Origin: Phoronis australis
Taxonomy: Eukaryota; Phoronida; Phoronidae
Direction of reading: 5' to 3'
NCBI GenBank assembly: GCA_002633005.1
Contig: NMRA01000194.1
Span: 596,259-660,258 of the forward strand
DNA: 64,000 nt
The translations under genes and the position numbers were made by a program. This document shows positions 45,488 to 56,415 of the stretch, in pieces. Every line of letters starts with the position of its first letter. The first letter of the stretch is position 1. The notes beneath the pieces were generated by a model. It was given only the letters and a program-made list of their open reading frames with translations, did no database searches and was not told the origin of the DNA.

Positions 45488-47216
45488 CTAGTGTAAGGGA
45501 ATCGCCTTTAGCCGGGTTTACGCTAGACATAGGAAGTTGCCCTGGTGATAGATGACTGAGTTAGGAAACAAAAATACCACGTGAAACCTGTGCTGTTATC
45601 AATGCTTTTAAGTATTATTTGTTATTTTCATCCATTTTTTGTTTATCGCATTTCATTTCATGTTGAACATCCGTTTTTATAGTTATTTCACCATTCATAA
45701 ATGGGATTACCACGAAGTAGATGCGTCTTCATTATCATACCTCAAATTCACTTGTACAGATCTTCTCATGAACGTACGTTTCACGTGTTAAGCCGTAGTG
45801 AACAAAGTCCTCAATCACCTTAGCTTTGTGCTGTTCCCATCATAGTAAAGCATGGCGTCGGATTATTGTGCGAACACAATGTGGCAAAAGGAGCGCTGTG
45901 GCATTGGAATTTAGAAGACAGCAGCTTCTGTCGAACACATGTCTCAGATTGTGTTGTCTTCCAGAAAATGGAGTCTTACACAGGCCTCTTTTAACGTATC
46001 CAGTATCTGATCCTGTATTGTACGCAGACATTCAAATGACGTTAGATCGGGTTAGTGTTCGTAGGCAGAAAAGTTCAACGACCTTCACTCAACAAAATTC
46101 TTTGTACCCTCTTTTCCAATTATGAAGATGAAGTTTTCTACCAGAAACTGAGATTTCTAAATAATTATTTACAAAAAGTCATTTCCGATCTTGAGTTGTT
46201 TTTTGTAGCAACCGGTACCCGTAAAAGAGAAAAGAAAAACAACGATCAAGTATATTTGGTAGACATTGCGATACACCAGCGTTCTCCACGACCCATTCCA
46301 ACCTGTTGCTTCAACAGTAATGCCAGGACCTCGCAGAATTTTTTAGCGAAGTCCTAGCGTTTCTGAACACATGACCACTTTACCGGATGCAAATAACAAA
46401 ATGTGATTGGCCACTTTAGCAAGCCATTTATGACCACAATATTCCACAGCAGGACTGTTTCCACATCTGGACTTACCTATGGAACGCCGAATGAATAAAC
46501 GGGAAACACGAAACTTTTGAACAGTTGACTCTGTGGGCTAGTAGTTGTGGGCCTACGGAGACAAAGGAAAACCACGGATGACTGTGCATGGGCCTCGGTC
46601 CGCTTTTTACAAAATATGGACAAAAAGTAAAATTACATGTATCAATGGCTCTGCACTAAAAACTGGAATAAAGGTTGAGATCTTGGTCACTTGCCTATAA
46701 TATAACAGTTCTTTTAACGAGAATAAGCGAGGAACTCGCAGTCCTGTTGTCGTGGTTTCGCAGTAAGTCTCTGCGCAAATACGCCACCGCAGCACACGGA
46801 TTACGCCTTCGTGGTGCCGAACGGGTGCACATAAAATACCGAGACCGCCACTTCGTTTGACTCGAATTTCAGAAAATTTTTTAATGTTGACATCGTTTCT
46901 TCGATTTCTCTCGCCCCTGTATATTGAGCACGCGACCTAGGAGGCGTAAACTGTAAACGCATCCTGCGGACGAACACCTCCGAATAGAAATTTGGCTTCG
47001 AGAAATAAACGCGTTGGTCGGATTGACTGGAGCCACGCCTTGGTATGAGACGAAGAGAACACCACGCCGGTGTTTTGCGGCCGCAGAACCCGGCGCTTTT
47101 CCGTCGCGGGAACGAATGAGAATGAGGCGTCTTGTGGGGGCGCGTGTCCTCGTGGCCACTCCGGAGTTGATTTTGTCCGATGGAGTCAAAGCCAACATCC
47201 GAGTCCAAAGTTAGCG
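45488..47216. repeat. 2 kb dispersed repeat, copy B
   Basis: Same family and orientation as 21,765-23,965, about 1.7 kb because the 22,600-23,230 segment is absent. Diverged by roughly a quarter to a third by eye, so this is an old duplication. Its CpG-rich end (46,890-47,200) keeps an open minus-strand frame of 105 codons matching that of copy A. Confidence 0.75.
46881..47198 (-). other. Open frame in repeat copy B, counterpart of 23,661-23,990
   Basis: 105 codons sharing the PSDK and APTRR tracts and the terminal REKSKKRC tract with the copy A frame. Function and coding status unknown. Confidence 0.25.
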
Positions 47217-47911
47217 TTTTTATATCTGATAGCCTGCAATTCAATGAACAGCAGTTCATTGTTCGCTCAAGCAGTTACTAAGTAACTCGTCACCGCAAAT
47301 CTTTCTGTGAAGCATGTTTCAAATTTGGGTTTTGATTGTCAAGTGTATTCTGCGGACTACGATTGTTGACACTCTTGGCTGGTGTCACGGCTGCTGCTGC
47401 CCTCTCCTGCAGTGCTGTGGTGGGGCGTAGGCTCACGTAGGCGCAGCAAACCACCTTTTGGCATTTAAACGTAGCGCCTACGCACCGTAGTTACGTTACA
47501 GTGGGGCGTAAGCGCACCCAAGCATCTTTTTACATCTTAACATGTAGCGGCATACGATATCGATGCATTGCTACTTGTACGCTGACGACAACATTGTTGC
47601 CGAATATTCCGGTGCGTGTGACCATACGTCCTGGACAATTCATTCAAAAAGTTGTTCTCATCTTGGAGTGACGTTGACTCGACAATGACGAGCAGTCATT
47701 TTGCTCTATTCTGGGAATCTTGGACCCCAAAACGTGGCCGAAGGATTCCAGGATAAAACGTATGGCGAGTACGAAGTCGGGCGTATTTGCGATCGGTTTG
47801 TGCTGGTTGCCACAACAGCAATCACAGGAATAACTGAATTCGTACACTGGAGGATACGGTTACAGTAGACAACCTACCAAGTGCTCTGCGACAACTGGAC
47901 CTCTGCATTAA

Positions 47912-48179
47912 AGGCGAAGGCAACCTTTTTTCGTGTCACTTTTAGCAAAAATAAGGTCTGTTAATTATCCCAGACATATTTTTCACTTAATTACAGCTTT
48001 TCGTATTTTAATTAATTTCTCGTCCTCTACTCTGGAAGTGACGTTTTGGGAGGCAAGAATTTCGCGCCAATTTCTTTTCATATAGTCTGACTATGAGAGC
48101 AGTCGAGTCAGTCATTGTTACACCTCGGTCGTGATAAGTTCGGTCGTCGTTTGCGTTTGTTTACGAGTCAGTCAACATG
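47912..48179 (+). repeat. Left terminal inverted repeat of the Kolobok element
   Basis: 268 bp from AGGCGAAGGCAACC to the ATG of the THAP frame. Matches the right repeat in reverse with scattered substitutions and small balanced indels. Confidence 0.9.
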
Positions 48180-49097
48180 TCACACTGTTGCTGCGTATCA
48201 GGATGTACTCAGCATCGTCTCAAACGCGCTTTGGGTACCTTGCATCGCTTTCCGAAGGATGACACACTTCGCCGTACTTGGCTAGCTCGCTCGTGTGAAG
48301 AACGCAGCGCTACCCGTTCACCCAACGTACACAGTTGATTTGTGTCAGACAAGCAACGTGTTTAGCAATCAGCCATATTTATTACTCGAAAACTATCCCT
48401 CACCAAACACACTGAGAGATGCTGCCACCTGGCGAGCATCGCACACATTAACAGTACAAAGCAGTGGCAAGCATTTTCAGCCGCCAGATTACGACAAAGA
48501 TATGTAGGCTGAATTGATGAAGGTCCCTGTGAAACAACGCCTGAAGAAGGGTTCCATAGCGTCGCTGTTGATTCCTGGCAGTGCCCCGTCGCCACCCCCG
48601 AGAAGTGCGTTTTTGAAGCGAGAAGCCTCGCGAGCTGTGGCCACTATATACTGTGACTAGAGGCACTTCATCTACTGTCACCCATGCCTCCGAACATAAC
48701 CCATGGCGTGCAATTCCAGGAACTAGTAGTGATTCCCCGTGTGCTGTTGTCTCTAGCCCAGAGCCTGTAAGTAGCCCTGCAGCGATGTTGAGTAGTGGGA
48801 GTGCCAATACAGGCCCAGTTTGACACCCAGTGAAAAGGACAGTTCGTCATCCAATGAACAGATCGGTGAGCCTACGTTTGATAAGTTTATTGTTGACTTG
48901 TATTGGAGCTACTTAGAAGGTGCCACGTGTGTGACGAGGGAGTCGCACGGCGTAATGTTAGCAGTTTGGGTGCTCAAGTCACCATCCACTGGGAGTGCGT
49001 CGCGGGACACTCGGGCAAGTGGGACAGTTCTTCCTCTGTACGTGAGACGATAATGAGTACATCTCGGTACGCAGCAACAGCGTGGCATGTTGACTGA
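48177..49097 (+). pseudogene. Broken THAP-domain transposase
   Basis: The frame opens at the inner edge of the left repeat with MSHCCCVSGCTQ and LHRFPKDDTLRRTWL, the N-terminal half of a THAP (C2CH) DNA-binding domain. It stops after 53 codons (48,338). The second zinc-ligand half (Cys-x2-His) is not clearly preserved in the next frame. Later fragments fit the same protein type: QRLKKGSIASLL (about 48,536) resembles the segment after a THAP domain, and 48,903-49,050 has CHVCDEG then WECVAGHSGKWDSS, a cysteine/GH motif seen in Kolobok-like transposases. Fragments lie in different frames, and no RNase H-like catalytic region remains. Inactive. Confidence 0.75.
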
Positions 49098-49353
49098 CTC
49101 GTAAACATAAGCAAACGACGACCGAACTTATCACAACCGAGGTAGAACAATGACTGACTCGACTGCTCTCGCAGTCAGACTGTATGAAAAGAAATTGGCG
49201 CGAAATTCTTGCCTCCCAAAACGTCACTTCCGGAGTAGACGACGAGTAATTAATTAAATTACGAAAAGCTGTAATTAAGTGACAAATATGTCTGGGATAA
49301 TCAACTGACCTTATTTGTGCTAAAAGTGACATGAAAAAAGGTTGCCTTCGCCT
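49086..49353 (-). repeat. Right terminal inverted repeat of the Kolobok element
   Basis: 268 bp, reverse complement of the left repeat, ending GGTTGCCTTCGCCT before the TTAA at 49,354-49,357. Confidence 0.9.
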
Positions 49354-49915
49354 TTAAGACTCTTCCGTGCAGTACAGATGAATGTGAACGAGGATTCAGC
49401 GAAATGAATCGGATTGTTACAGATGAACTCTCTTGTTTGTTATTAGAAACTACCTCCAACTCGCTGTTTGGAAAGGTCAATGGTCCCTCGCATTCCATGT
49501 TCGACCCACAACCTTAAGCCAAAACGTGGATGATTCGACAACATGGAACTGCTGATAGTTCTTAGTCCAGATAGTCATGTAACTTGAAAAAGACCAGTAC
49601 TGCAGACAAAGTTGGAGGATTCTGGGACCATCATGTAAAGCCCTCTATCTTTGAACTGGTCACTACTACCTGGTGTTTTACTAACTTTAAAATTAAACGA
49701 AAAATAAGAGCACCTGCTAGCATGAAAACCCTACTTCAAGTTTGGGCATTATATATGAGTGCACAAGGTGTTTCAGCTCTGTAAAACATCAGTGCTTGTG
49801 TAGCATCGTGTTTGTGTAACTAGTCTTTGAAGCGGACGGAGTAAATAACATGTTCGCCGAGTAATGAAATTTTTTATTAATATTGAACATAAAGTAACAA
49901 TTATGGTGTCATACC

Positions 49916-50135
49916 ACAGGCGGATTAAGGGGGCTGGAACCGAAGAGCCCCGAGGACATACCCCACTGCGACCAAAAAAACGCCGCCAGCATATCGTGTC
50001 TGGGCGTTACGCGCCTATTTTCCTTCAAAATTGTGTTTGGCCCCCCCTTCAGAGATCGGTTGGAATGCACACTGACTTTTGCCTTCCTGCATGTGTGGTT
50101 GGATCCCTTTCGGCGACATCCTAGATTCAGCAATG
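49916..50135. mobile_element. Degenerate CAGTGGCGGAT-end MITE
   Basis: Starts CACAGGCGGATTAAGGGGGC and closes with TTTCGGCGACATCCTAGATTC. The ends pair weakly as inverted repeats of the GGCGGAT type. The interior differs from families 1 and 2 except for the run GTTTGGCCCCCCCTT. Confidence 0.5.
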
Positions 50136-50678
50136 CAGATTTGAAGTAAATACCCACTCGTGAGTTAAAAAATAGGCCTACATGTTTGTGAGTCAGGTTT
50201 TGCGAATGCGCTTTTAAAATTGAGTTCTCGAGGTGATACGGTGGGCATTGGGCGCATACTTACCTCTAATTCTACCACTACAGCACTGCCCTTGAGAAAT
50301 CCGCCCACGACCCGAAGCGCATTCCGTAGAAGAAAAACGGTCACGAGTAAAGCTTTGCTTTACTGCATTGCGATATTTCGGGCCATCTAGCAGTTTTCTC
50401 GCAAGAAACTGCTTCCACGGGAAACGACCTTAATCTGTTCCAATGGCGACCATGTTGCTGCCGTTTGGCAAGTGAGCGTAGTCGTTTAGGCCTACTCGAG
50501 AAGCACGGGTGAAATGTTTTTTTTATTCATGTAAGAACTTCAAATGTATTTCATTTAACTCTTGCAACTGTAGTTTTCTATTTAAAATCGCCGCTTTTTG
50601 GAACCCATTCATGGCACGTGAAAATTGTATAATTAACATGCTATAGTCCTATTCTTCGGCATAGTGTCATCTCACTTA

Positions 50679-50703
50679 GAGAGAGAGGGAGAGAGGGAGA
50701 GAG
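50679..50703 (+). repeat. GA-rich simple repeat
   Basis: An uninterrupted GAGAGAGAGGGAGAGAGGGA run about 20 bp past the dispanin stop codon. Confidence 0.9.
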
Positions 50704-50723
50704 TTGTTGTACCAATATTATAT

Positions 50724-51008
50724 TTATTTCAAGTAGTACGTGGAATACCCATACTGTGAAGCTACAACTAATCCTATGAAAAGAAAAACTACGGTGAAGG
50801 CTATACCGGCTATACTAATATCTCTGGATAGTTGGCCCTTGCTGGCGGCGCCTTCGAGGTCCCCGTCAAAGTAGGCGTGGTCTGACATATATGAGAAGCA
50901 GACGGCAGCAAGTCCAAACGGAAGGTTTACACACATGGCGACTAAAATGGCGAGGAACATGTAGTTTGGAGGTCGCGGTGAAATATCGTCAGATAATAAT
51001 GACGGAAC
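50724..51008 (-). CDS. Dispanin exon 2 (CD225 core)
   Basis: 94 codons plus stop, preceded by acceptor TTTGATATTGCAG. Contains both hydrophobic segments and the conserved inter-helix loop. Confidence 0.88.
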   Translation of the reverse strand, partial: VPSLLSDDISPRPPNYMFLAILVAMCVNLPFGLAAVCFSYMSDHAYFDGDLEGAASKGQLSRDISIAGIAFTVVFLFIGLVVASQYGYSTYYLK

Positions 51009-52524
51009 CTGCAATATCAAAGACAGCATTTATGCAACAATAGTCGCTTTCCAATATTAACCAAGCACAGAATTAAACAAACAATTAACATTGGAATCGC
51101 ATGTTCGCGAATAACAGAGTGTGTCCACTTGAGGTTAAAGCAATCATAACTGGTCAAGGCAAATCGCAAATTGTATGCAGCTTACTAAAAATGTACGATT
51201 CAGAATCAAGACTGTTATTCTAACTGAGATAGGTAAAAGCTCTCATAAATTTAAGTGTAGTACATAAAGGTATAATTTGACATATAATTCTTGGTCATTG
51301 GTTCGACTTGGGGACGGAAAGTTTTGAAAAACTGTGATGGTGAAAAGTAGGCAAGCTTTTTACAAAGAAACGTTCAAAAAGTAGTGAAGTAACACGCCAT
51401 GCAGACGTATAAATTGTAGTGTACTATGAGTTTTGCATTGCACATACTTAAGAAGCGTTTTAAAAACCACCGAAGGGTTTACATCTACTTGGACTGATTA
51501 TGTATCGTCGTGGCATGCGTGTCAGCATAGGCGGATTTAGGGGAGAGGCCCAGGGGGCCCTCCCCCCCTTGGCTGCCGCAAAAAAAATAAAACAGCAAGA
51601 GCGTAGGGAAATGTTGAGTTTACTAATTAACCCAGGTATGTACGGATGAAACAAGATTTAAATGTGTGCAGTTTTAGTGTTGGGGGTGGTGTAGTGGTAA
51701 AGCACGCGCGCTCTATTCGCTAGGTCGTGAGTTCGAGTCTGTGGAATGTGCATTTTTTCCTGTTTGACACGTTCTTCATTTTTGTTTTTTTTTGCTTTAT
51801 TTTTCTTGGATAATACTTTAGGAATCAAGGAAAATGTTTGATTTTTAGAGGAAAAAACAGAAAAATTTCCCCATCCGGACCTCCCCCCATTCGGTGCTAT
51901 ACGCATCAACAATCGTGGTTGGCGCAAATGCTTACAGCCGGACAAAATGTTGGGCCCCCCTTGTGATATCCTAGATCCGCCACTGGTCAAGATGCCTACA
52001 CTGTGAATATATGATATCTTGTCGTTTTCAAAACGCTATACTGAGTATATTTTGATACCACAGGTACTTGCATAACTATTTGGGTTATTTTAAGTCAAGC
52101 TATAAAGCGACACGGGTGCCGGATTTTGACATTCTTCTCATCGCAGTGGCGGATTTGAGGGGGGGGGGCAAGGGGGCCAAGGCCACCCTAAAATTCTCCC
52201 AATTCCTATTTGGCAGTTCGGGGGTGCGAATGTCTAACGGGCAAAATCCTGGCTAATATACTCTGCCCTGGCCCCCCTAACTTAAAATCCTGGATCCGCC
52301 CCTGTACTGTAACGCCGGGATATGTGTTAACAAAAGATTTGATTTTTTGGCAATTATGGACGAAAACGTATCGTCAATGCTATTATGTCGGTAATTCGCA
52401 TACGTGTTACTGTTTCGCTCACCTGCAGATAAATGAAACCAGTTTTGGGGCTTGTCGTCGGCGGTTGTTTCCGGCCGCTCGCCGGAGGTGGCTTTGTCGT
52501 TGTAGTTGTTGTTTGAGTCGACAT
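50724..52524 (-). CDS. CD225/dispanin (IFITM-like) small membrane protein
   Basis: Two exons join in phase 0: 52524-52423 (34 codons from ATG) and 51008-50724 (94 codons plus TAA), total 128 residues. The N-terminus is Thr/Pro-rich and cytoplasmic (MSTQTTTTTTKPPP). The family core follows: PPNYMFLAIL opening an intramembrane helix at about 50-75, a conserved loop with SYMSDHAYFDGDLEGA, then a transmembrane helix at about 98-117 with a short tail. This matches CD225 proteins (IFITM, PRRT1, TMEM233, synDIG types), which act at the plasma or endosomal membrane. Splice sites are clear (CTGCAG/GTGAGC donor, TTTGATATTGCAG acceptor). An in-frame TAG lies directly before the ATG; TTTTTTGTAG could also be an acceptor, so a further 5' exon is possible. 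AATAAA overlaps the stop codon. The specific function is unknown. Confidence 0.85.
51529..51985. mobile_element. CAGTGGCGGAT-end repeat, family 2, with tRNA-like body
   Basis: Starts AGGCGGATTTAGGGGAGAGG and ends ATCCTAGATCCGCCACTGG. At 51,682-51,745 it contains GTGGTGTAGTGGTAAAGC (A-box-like) and GGTCGTGAGTTCGAGTC (B-box-like). It is the uninterrupted counterpart of 37,311-38,243. It lies in the dispanin intron. Confidence 0.75.
52144..52304 (-). mobile_element. CAGTGGCGGATC-end MITE, family 1, minus orientation
   Basis: Begins CAGTGGCGGATTTGAGGGGG and ends AAATCCTGGATCCGCCCCTG. It is the reverse complement of the 30,832-30,992 copy over its full length. It lies in the dispanin intron about 120 bp from exon 1. 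Confidence 0.85.
52423..52524 (-). CDS. Dispanin exon 1 (Thr/Pro-rich N-terminus)
   Basis: 34 codons ending CTG CAG before the GTGAGC donor. Low-complexity Thr, Pro and Lys content is typical of dispanin N-termini. A longer open frame overlapping on the same strand does not splice in frame into exon 2, which supports this reading. Confidence 0.75.
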
Positions 52525-55267
52525 CTACAAAAAACAGTCTGCGACATTCGATATTTTCGGAATTACAAATCAAACGTTCATTACAGTCAATTCCTGCTTT
52601 CTCAAATACTTGTACACTCCACTCTTTAAAATGTCTGTGCGCAAGCTGAAGACTTTTTACGGGTCACGGATCGATACTGACGCAAATCAGTGACAAACCA
52701 TGGGACGGCAATAACCGACGATCGTCAAAATTACATTTACGGTTTTGTTTATGACGTCATCAGTGCAGGGATTAAAAATCAAATTATAAATGGCATGGAA
52801 TATAAATAGGTAAATAAAACAACAAGAATGGATCAACTGAAATTTTCGGATATAATAACGTCCTTTGTCAACAGAAACCGAATTATGAACGAAGAGTTGG
52901 CGATGATAAAGATTTCGGTAACTTCACATGCTTAGCTAACAGGGCTTAATTGTATTGTTGTCGACTACTTGTTATGTAACGAGTCCTTCATTACTGACGT
53001 CTCACATTTTTGTGTTGATGAAAGAGTTGATTTGGATCACCTACCGTTATAATGTTCACTTTATGCTAGTGTTCAGGGTGTTCCATCGAAATTGGAATCC
53101 CGGTGTAAAGCGGATATCCCGGAGTCGAAAACAGACCCCAGCACCTTCAAAACAACTACCACCTCGAAAAACACGAACCCCGACTGTTAAAACAGAAAGC
53201 CCGGGGATCGGACGGGAAACCCGGACAATTTTTCAATTTTTTAAGACTATATCAGTAGCCTCAAACTTTAAGTTAAAGCATCTTCAAGTACTCTCCAGTT
53301 GTTTTCTGCATTTGTTTGTACAAAATGTTAACAAACGTAACTTATATTATATTGACTTCTTTATTTGATTTTTATCTGTAAAATTCGTGCAACTTGTCTG
53401 TGGGCGAATTTCAACATAGTCTTTTCTCTCAAAACGTTGTATTCTCGGTGATTTAGTTAATTTCACATTATTATAGTTTCTCCAAAATATTTTCAAAAAC
53501 GCTTTTCGAGTGCTATTGTTGATTAATTCCTTTAACTATCTTTATAATTGGCCGTATTTTAGGGTCCGTCGATTAACTTATCGAGAGTACATTATTTCCG
53601 GTACAAACAATATCCGGATTTTGAAATGGATCGCGAGAATTATTCACTCAAATGACCTGCACTGTCAACAGTTTCACCGTTCTTGCCTTCAAAAAGTGTA
53701 CTTCCAACTCTTCATCGATCATTAAATCGGAATTCAGTGGAGTCGGAATTTCTAAACTCAACGCATTCACCCTCTTGGCAGATCACTGCTGGAAAATTTG
53801 TTCCGAAATTCGAAAGCTTGTAACGAAATGAAATCAGTTTCAACATGTGGAAAATTTCTCGCTTACACTGGTGACCGCTCTGATTCCCTAAGCCCCAGAC
53901 AACTTTTACGATGCCTATTCAGCACGCCCATTGTATTGATGTAGATCTGAGCTAATGAAGTGGAAAGGTAATTGCTAGCATTACTATCTCAACAATGGTT
54001 GTTGTTAGTACCCCCGCTTTTGTTTTCTCTGACACTTGCAGTCATAGCCTGCATCTTTGGAGACTAATTTTTACTTGGTACATTATAAATATTACGAAAT
54101 GACTAAAAAGGTTAACTTGTGTTTATCTTCACAAAGGGACACTTCCCAAAGGAACGATCAGTTTCATATTGGTTTTCTATACAATTTTTAATGCTTCTGC
54201 CCACTTGTTTTTTTTTTTCTTACCGGAAACGGGTTGATAATTTTTTACCTAAGTTTTGAACTTGAAGTATCAAAACAGTGGTACCGTAGATTTTGATCGC
54301 CAGCTAAACTTAGTCCTTTTGCGACTTTATAACAAACGCGAGATTATGTGAGAGTTAACTGTGACGTCACGGGAAATGGGGCAAAAGCTTGTCGTTTGGT
54401 CATTTGCCCAATACGGCAGCAGAGTGTATTCTGTTATTTTCTTCGAGTTTTTAGCCGTTTAGTTAAAACAAAAATGCCAAACAAGCATTGCTGTTATGGC
54501 AAATAAAATTCAGATTCGCACTACAATACGTTCTATCGCGCTCTGTACTACATTTCGTCCGGTGTATTTTAAACGGGCGGTAGGCGAAATCCGCTCACTG
54601 ATTAAGTGTTCACCTCGTCAAAAATACATTCTACACCTAAAATTATCACCTAAAAAGGCGCTTACTTTCTTCAGCGATCCTTTCTGCTTCTAAACATATC
54701 TTCGATGAAGCATAGCTACGGGAATTCAGGTGACCTTGGCGAAGAATTCCAACTCCACTTAGTAGTTACTGTAAACTTTAACCGCACGCGCGATACCCAC
54801 AAAGTATTTCAACTGAGTGAAGTGAATATGAGGCAAAGGCTAGCGCGAGACTGAGCGAAACGCGAAACCTGGCGCGTGACACTTGCAAAGTAGCATGAGA
54901 AAATATCAAGTGAAATTTGTAAGAGTTGTGTCCCTTGGACTTTTTGTTCGTCAGCAGTCGTGATTTCACGTAACTGCCTCAAAATGGCGCCCGGTGAGAG
55001 GAACTCGAGCGAACCGCGAGGTTTTCATGGATATGTTCAAGTTATTTGTAGTTGTATCCAGAGTCAGGATATGTGTTAATTAAAACTCCATGTGCACATA
55101 TGCATGTTTCATATGATTTTATTTGGTGTATTTTGAAGTGAGTAACTTTTTATGGGGATATACTATCGCCCCTGTAAAGCTGTATGCATGCGGCATTCAG
55201 GCCTAGACCTGGCGTGCGTCCAGTAGACGTTAGGGCCTACGCCAGGACCTAGCTAAAACCTAGTCAA

Positions 55268-55345
55268 AGTCACGTGTTCTCATTTAAAATGCACGGCAAT
55301 ATCTCACGTAATCTCGCGAAGTCTTGCTTTTTGGTGAGGTCTTAG
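55268..55345 (+). repeat. Dispersed repeat end (as at 12,390-12,470)
   Basis: CACGTGTTCTCATTTAAAAT then GCACGGCAATATCTCACGTA and ATCTCGCGAAGTC match the 12,390 block nearly base for base. Confidence 0.65.
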
Positions 55346-56304
55346 CGTTACTGAACGGGAGGCGGGTTGAGTTCCAATTTCAGTCCGTTCACAGCTTCGC
55401 ACAACATAATAAATTCACATTTTCTTCGTCCATAACGTTTTAAGCGTAAAATTCACCATAAAAACTCCAGTAAATTTAGCGTGTGTAGCAAAGACTCGGG
55501 GCAAAACAAGGGCAATATGGCGGGTTTTGCCCCCCTCCCGGTGACGTCACATTGACTAGCGAGAAACTCGCGGCAAGTGAGCTATTGTGAGCCCATCCCT
55601 AAACTTATCACATTACAGGTATAACTAAACATTTCACGTGTCATTAAAGTTTAATCTTTATTAGAACTCAAATCATAAAATATATACAAAAATGCAAATA
55701 TGGTGATAACCAGGCTGAAGATTTGGAATCTCTGGACAATTTCGGTGGCACTGATTATATAACTATTATAGCTCTTTGTCAGTAATAAAAATGAAAAGTG
55801 GGCACAACAACTGTTTCCTGGTAAAAAATCTGGTTAAACGAGATTGAAAGAATATTAAAGAATGAATCAATGTGATATTGTTAACTCTGATCAGCGTTTG
55901 TATATCCACCGAGTATATCAATACGCGCGGTAGTTTATCTTCAATCGTACCCAATGGTTGTAGTTTTTAGATTATAAGTTCATCGATTTTTAAAAATCGA
56001 AAACCGTACTTGATTGTTTTTTTCAGCTGAATACCGCCGCGGTGTTCGTTTATAACGAAAATTAGTGGTTAATGCATTTTGAAAATTCGCCATTATGTAC
56101 AGTCAGAGAAGTTTAATACAGTTTATGGTCGGATAATTACATTTAATTGGGCCTTGCTCGCATCGGGCAAATTCCGGCGCAGTGCTCTCTTTGATCCTGG
56201 TACAAGCCGCTCAGAAGGACGAGCGGTGAAATTTCCCGCACATCTTTAGCCCCGGCAGAATAACGCTATAGAACACAAATCGTTTGTTCTATGACTGCTT
56301 TTCA

Positions 56305-56415
56305 TTGGTCTGGGTTTTCTAAATTTGCGTTTTCTCTGTCTGCGTTTTCTGGGTCTGCGGGTTTTAGCTCTGCGAGGTCTACGTGGTCAGACTTTTCAGG
56401 GTCTGGGATTTCGAG
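56305..56415 (+). repeat. Imperfect TCTGCGTTTTC minisatellite
   Basis: Units such as TCTGGGTTTTCT, TCTGTCTGCGTTTTC, TGGGTCTGCGGGTTTT and TCTGCGAGGTC follow one another. The open frame it creates is a product of the repeat. Confidence 0.65.

Larger units (their letters stand above)
47908..49357. mobile_element. Non-autonomous Kolobok-type DNA transposon
   Basis: A 1,442 bp element (47,912-49,353) flanked on both sides by TTAA, the target duplication of the Kolobok and piggyBac superfamilies. Both ends read AGGCGAAGGCAACC inward. Between the 268 bp terminal inverted repeats lies a damaged frame starting with a THAP zinc-finger domain, which is typical of Kolobok transposases and not of piggyBac. 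The catalytic core is missing, so the copy is an internally deleted derivative that would need a transposase in trans. It lies between repeat copy B and the dispanin gene. Confidence 0.85.

Noticed and set aside
48448-48807. 119-codon minus-strand frame inside the Kolobok element
   Set aside because: It is antisense to the transposase fragments and has no domain; likely chance.
52277-52573. 98-codon minus-strand frame over dispanin exon 1
   Set aside because: It runs through the splice donor and does not join exon 2 in frame; the alternative frame from the ATG at 52,524 does.
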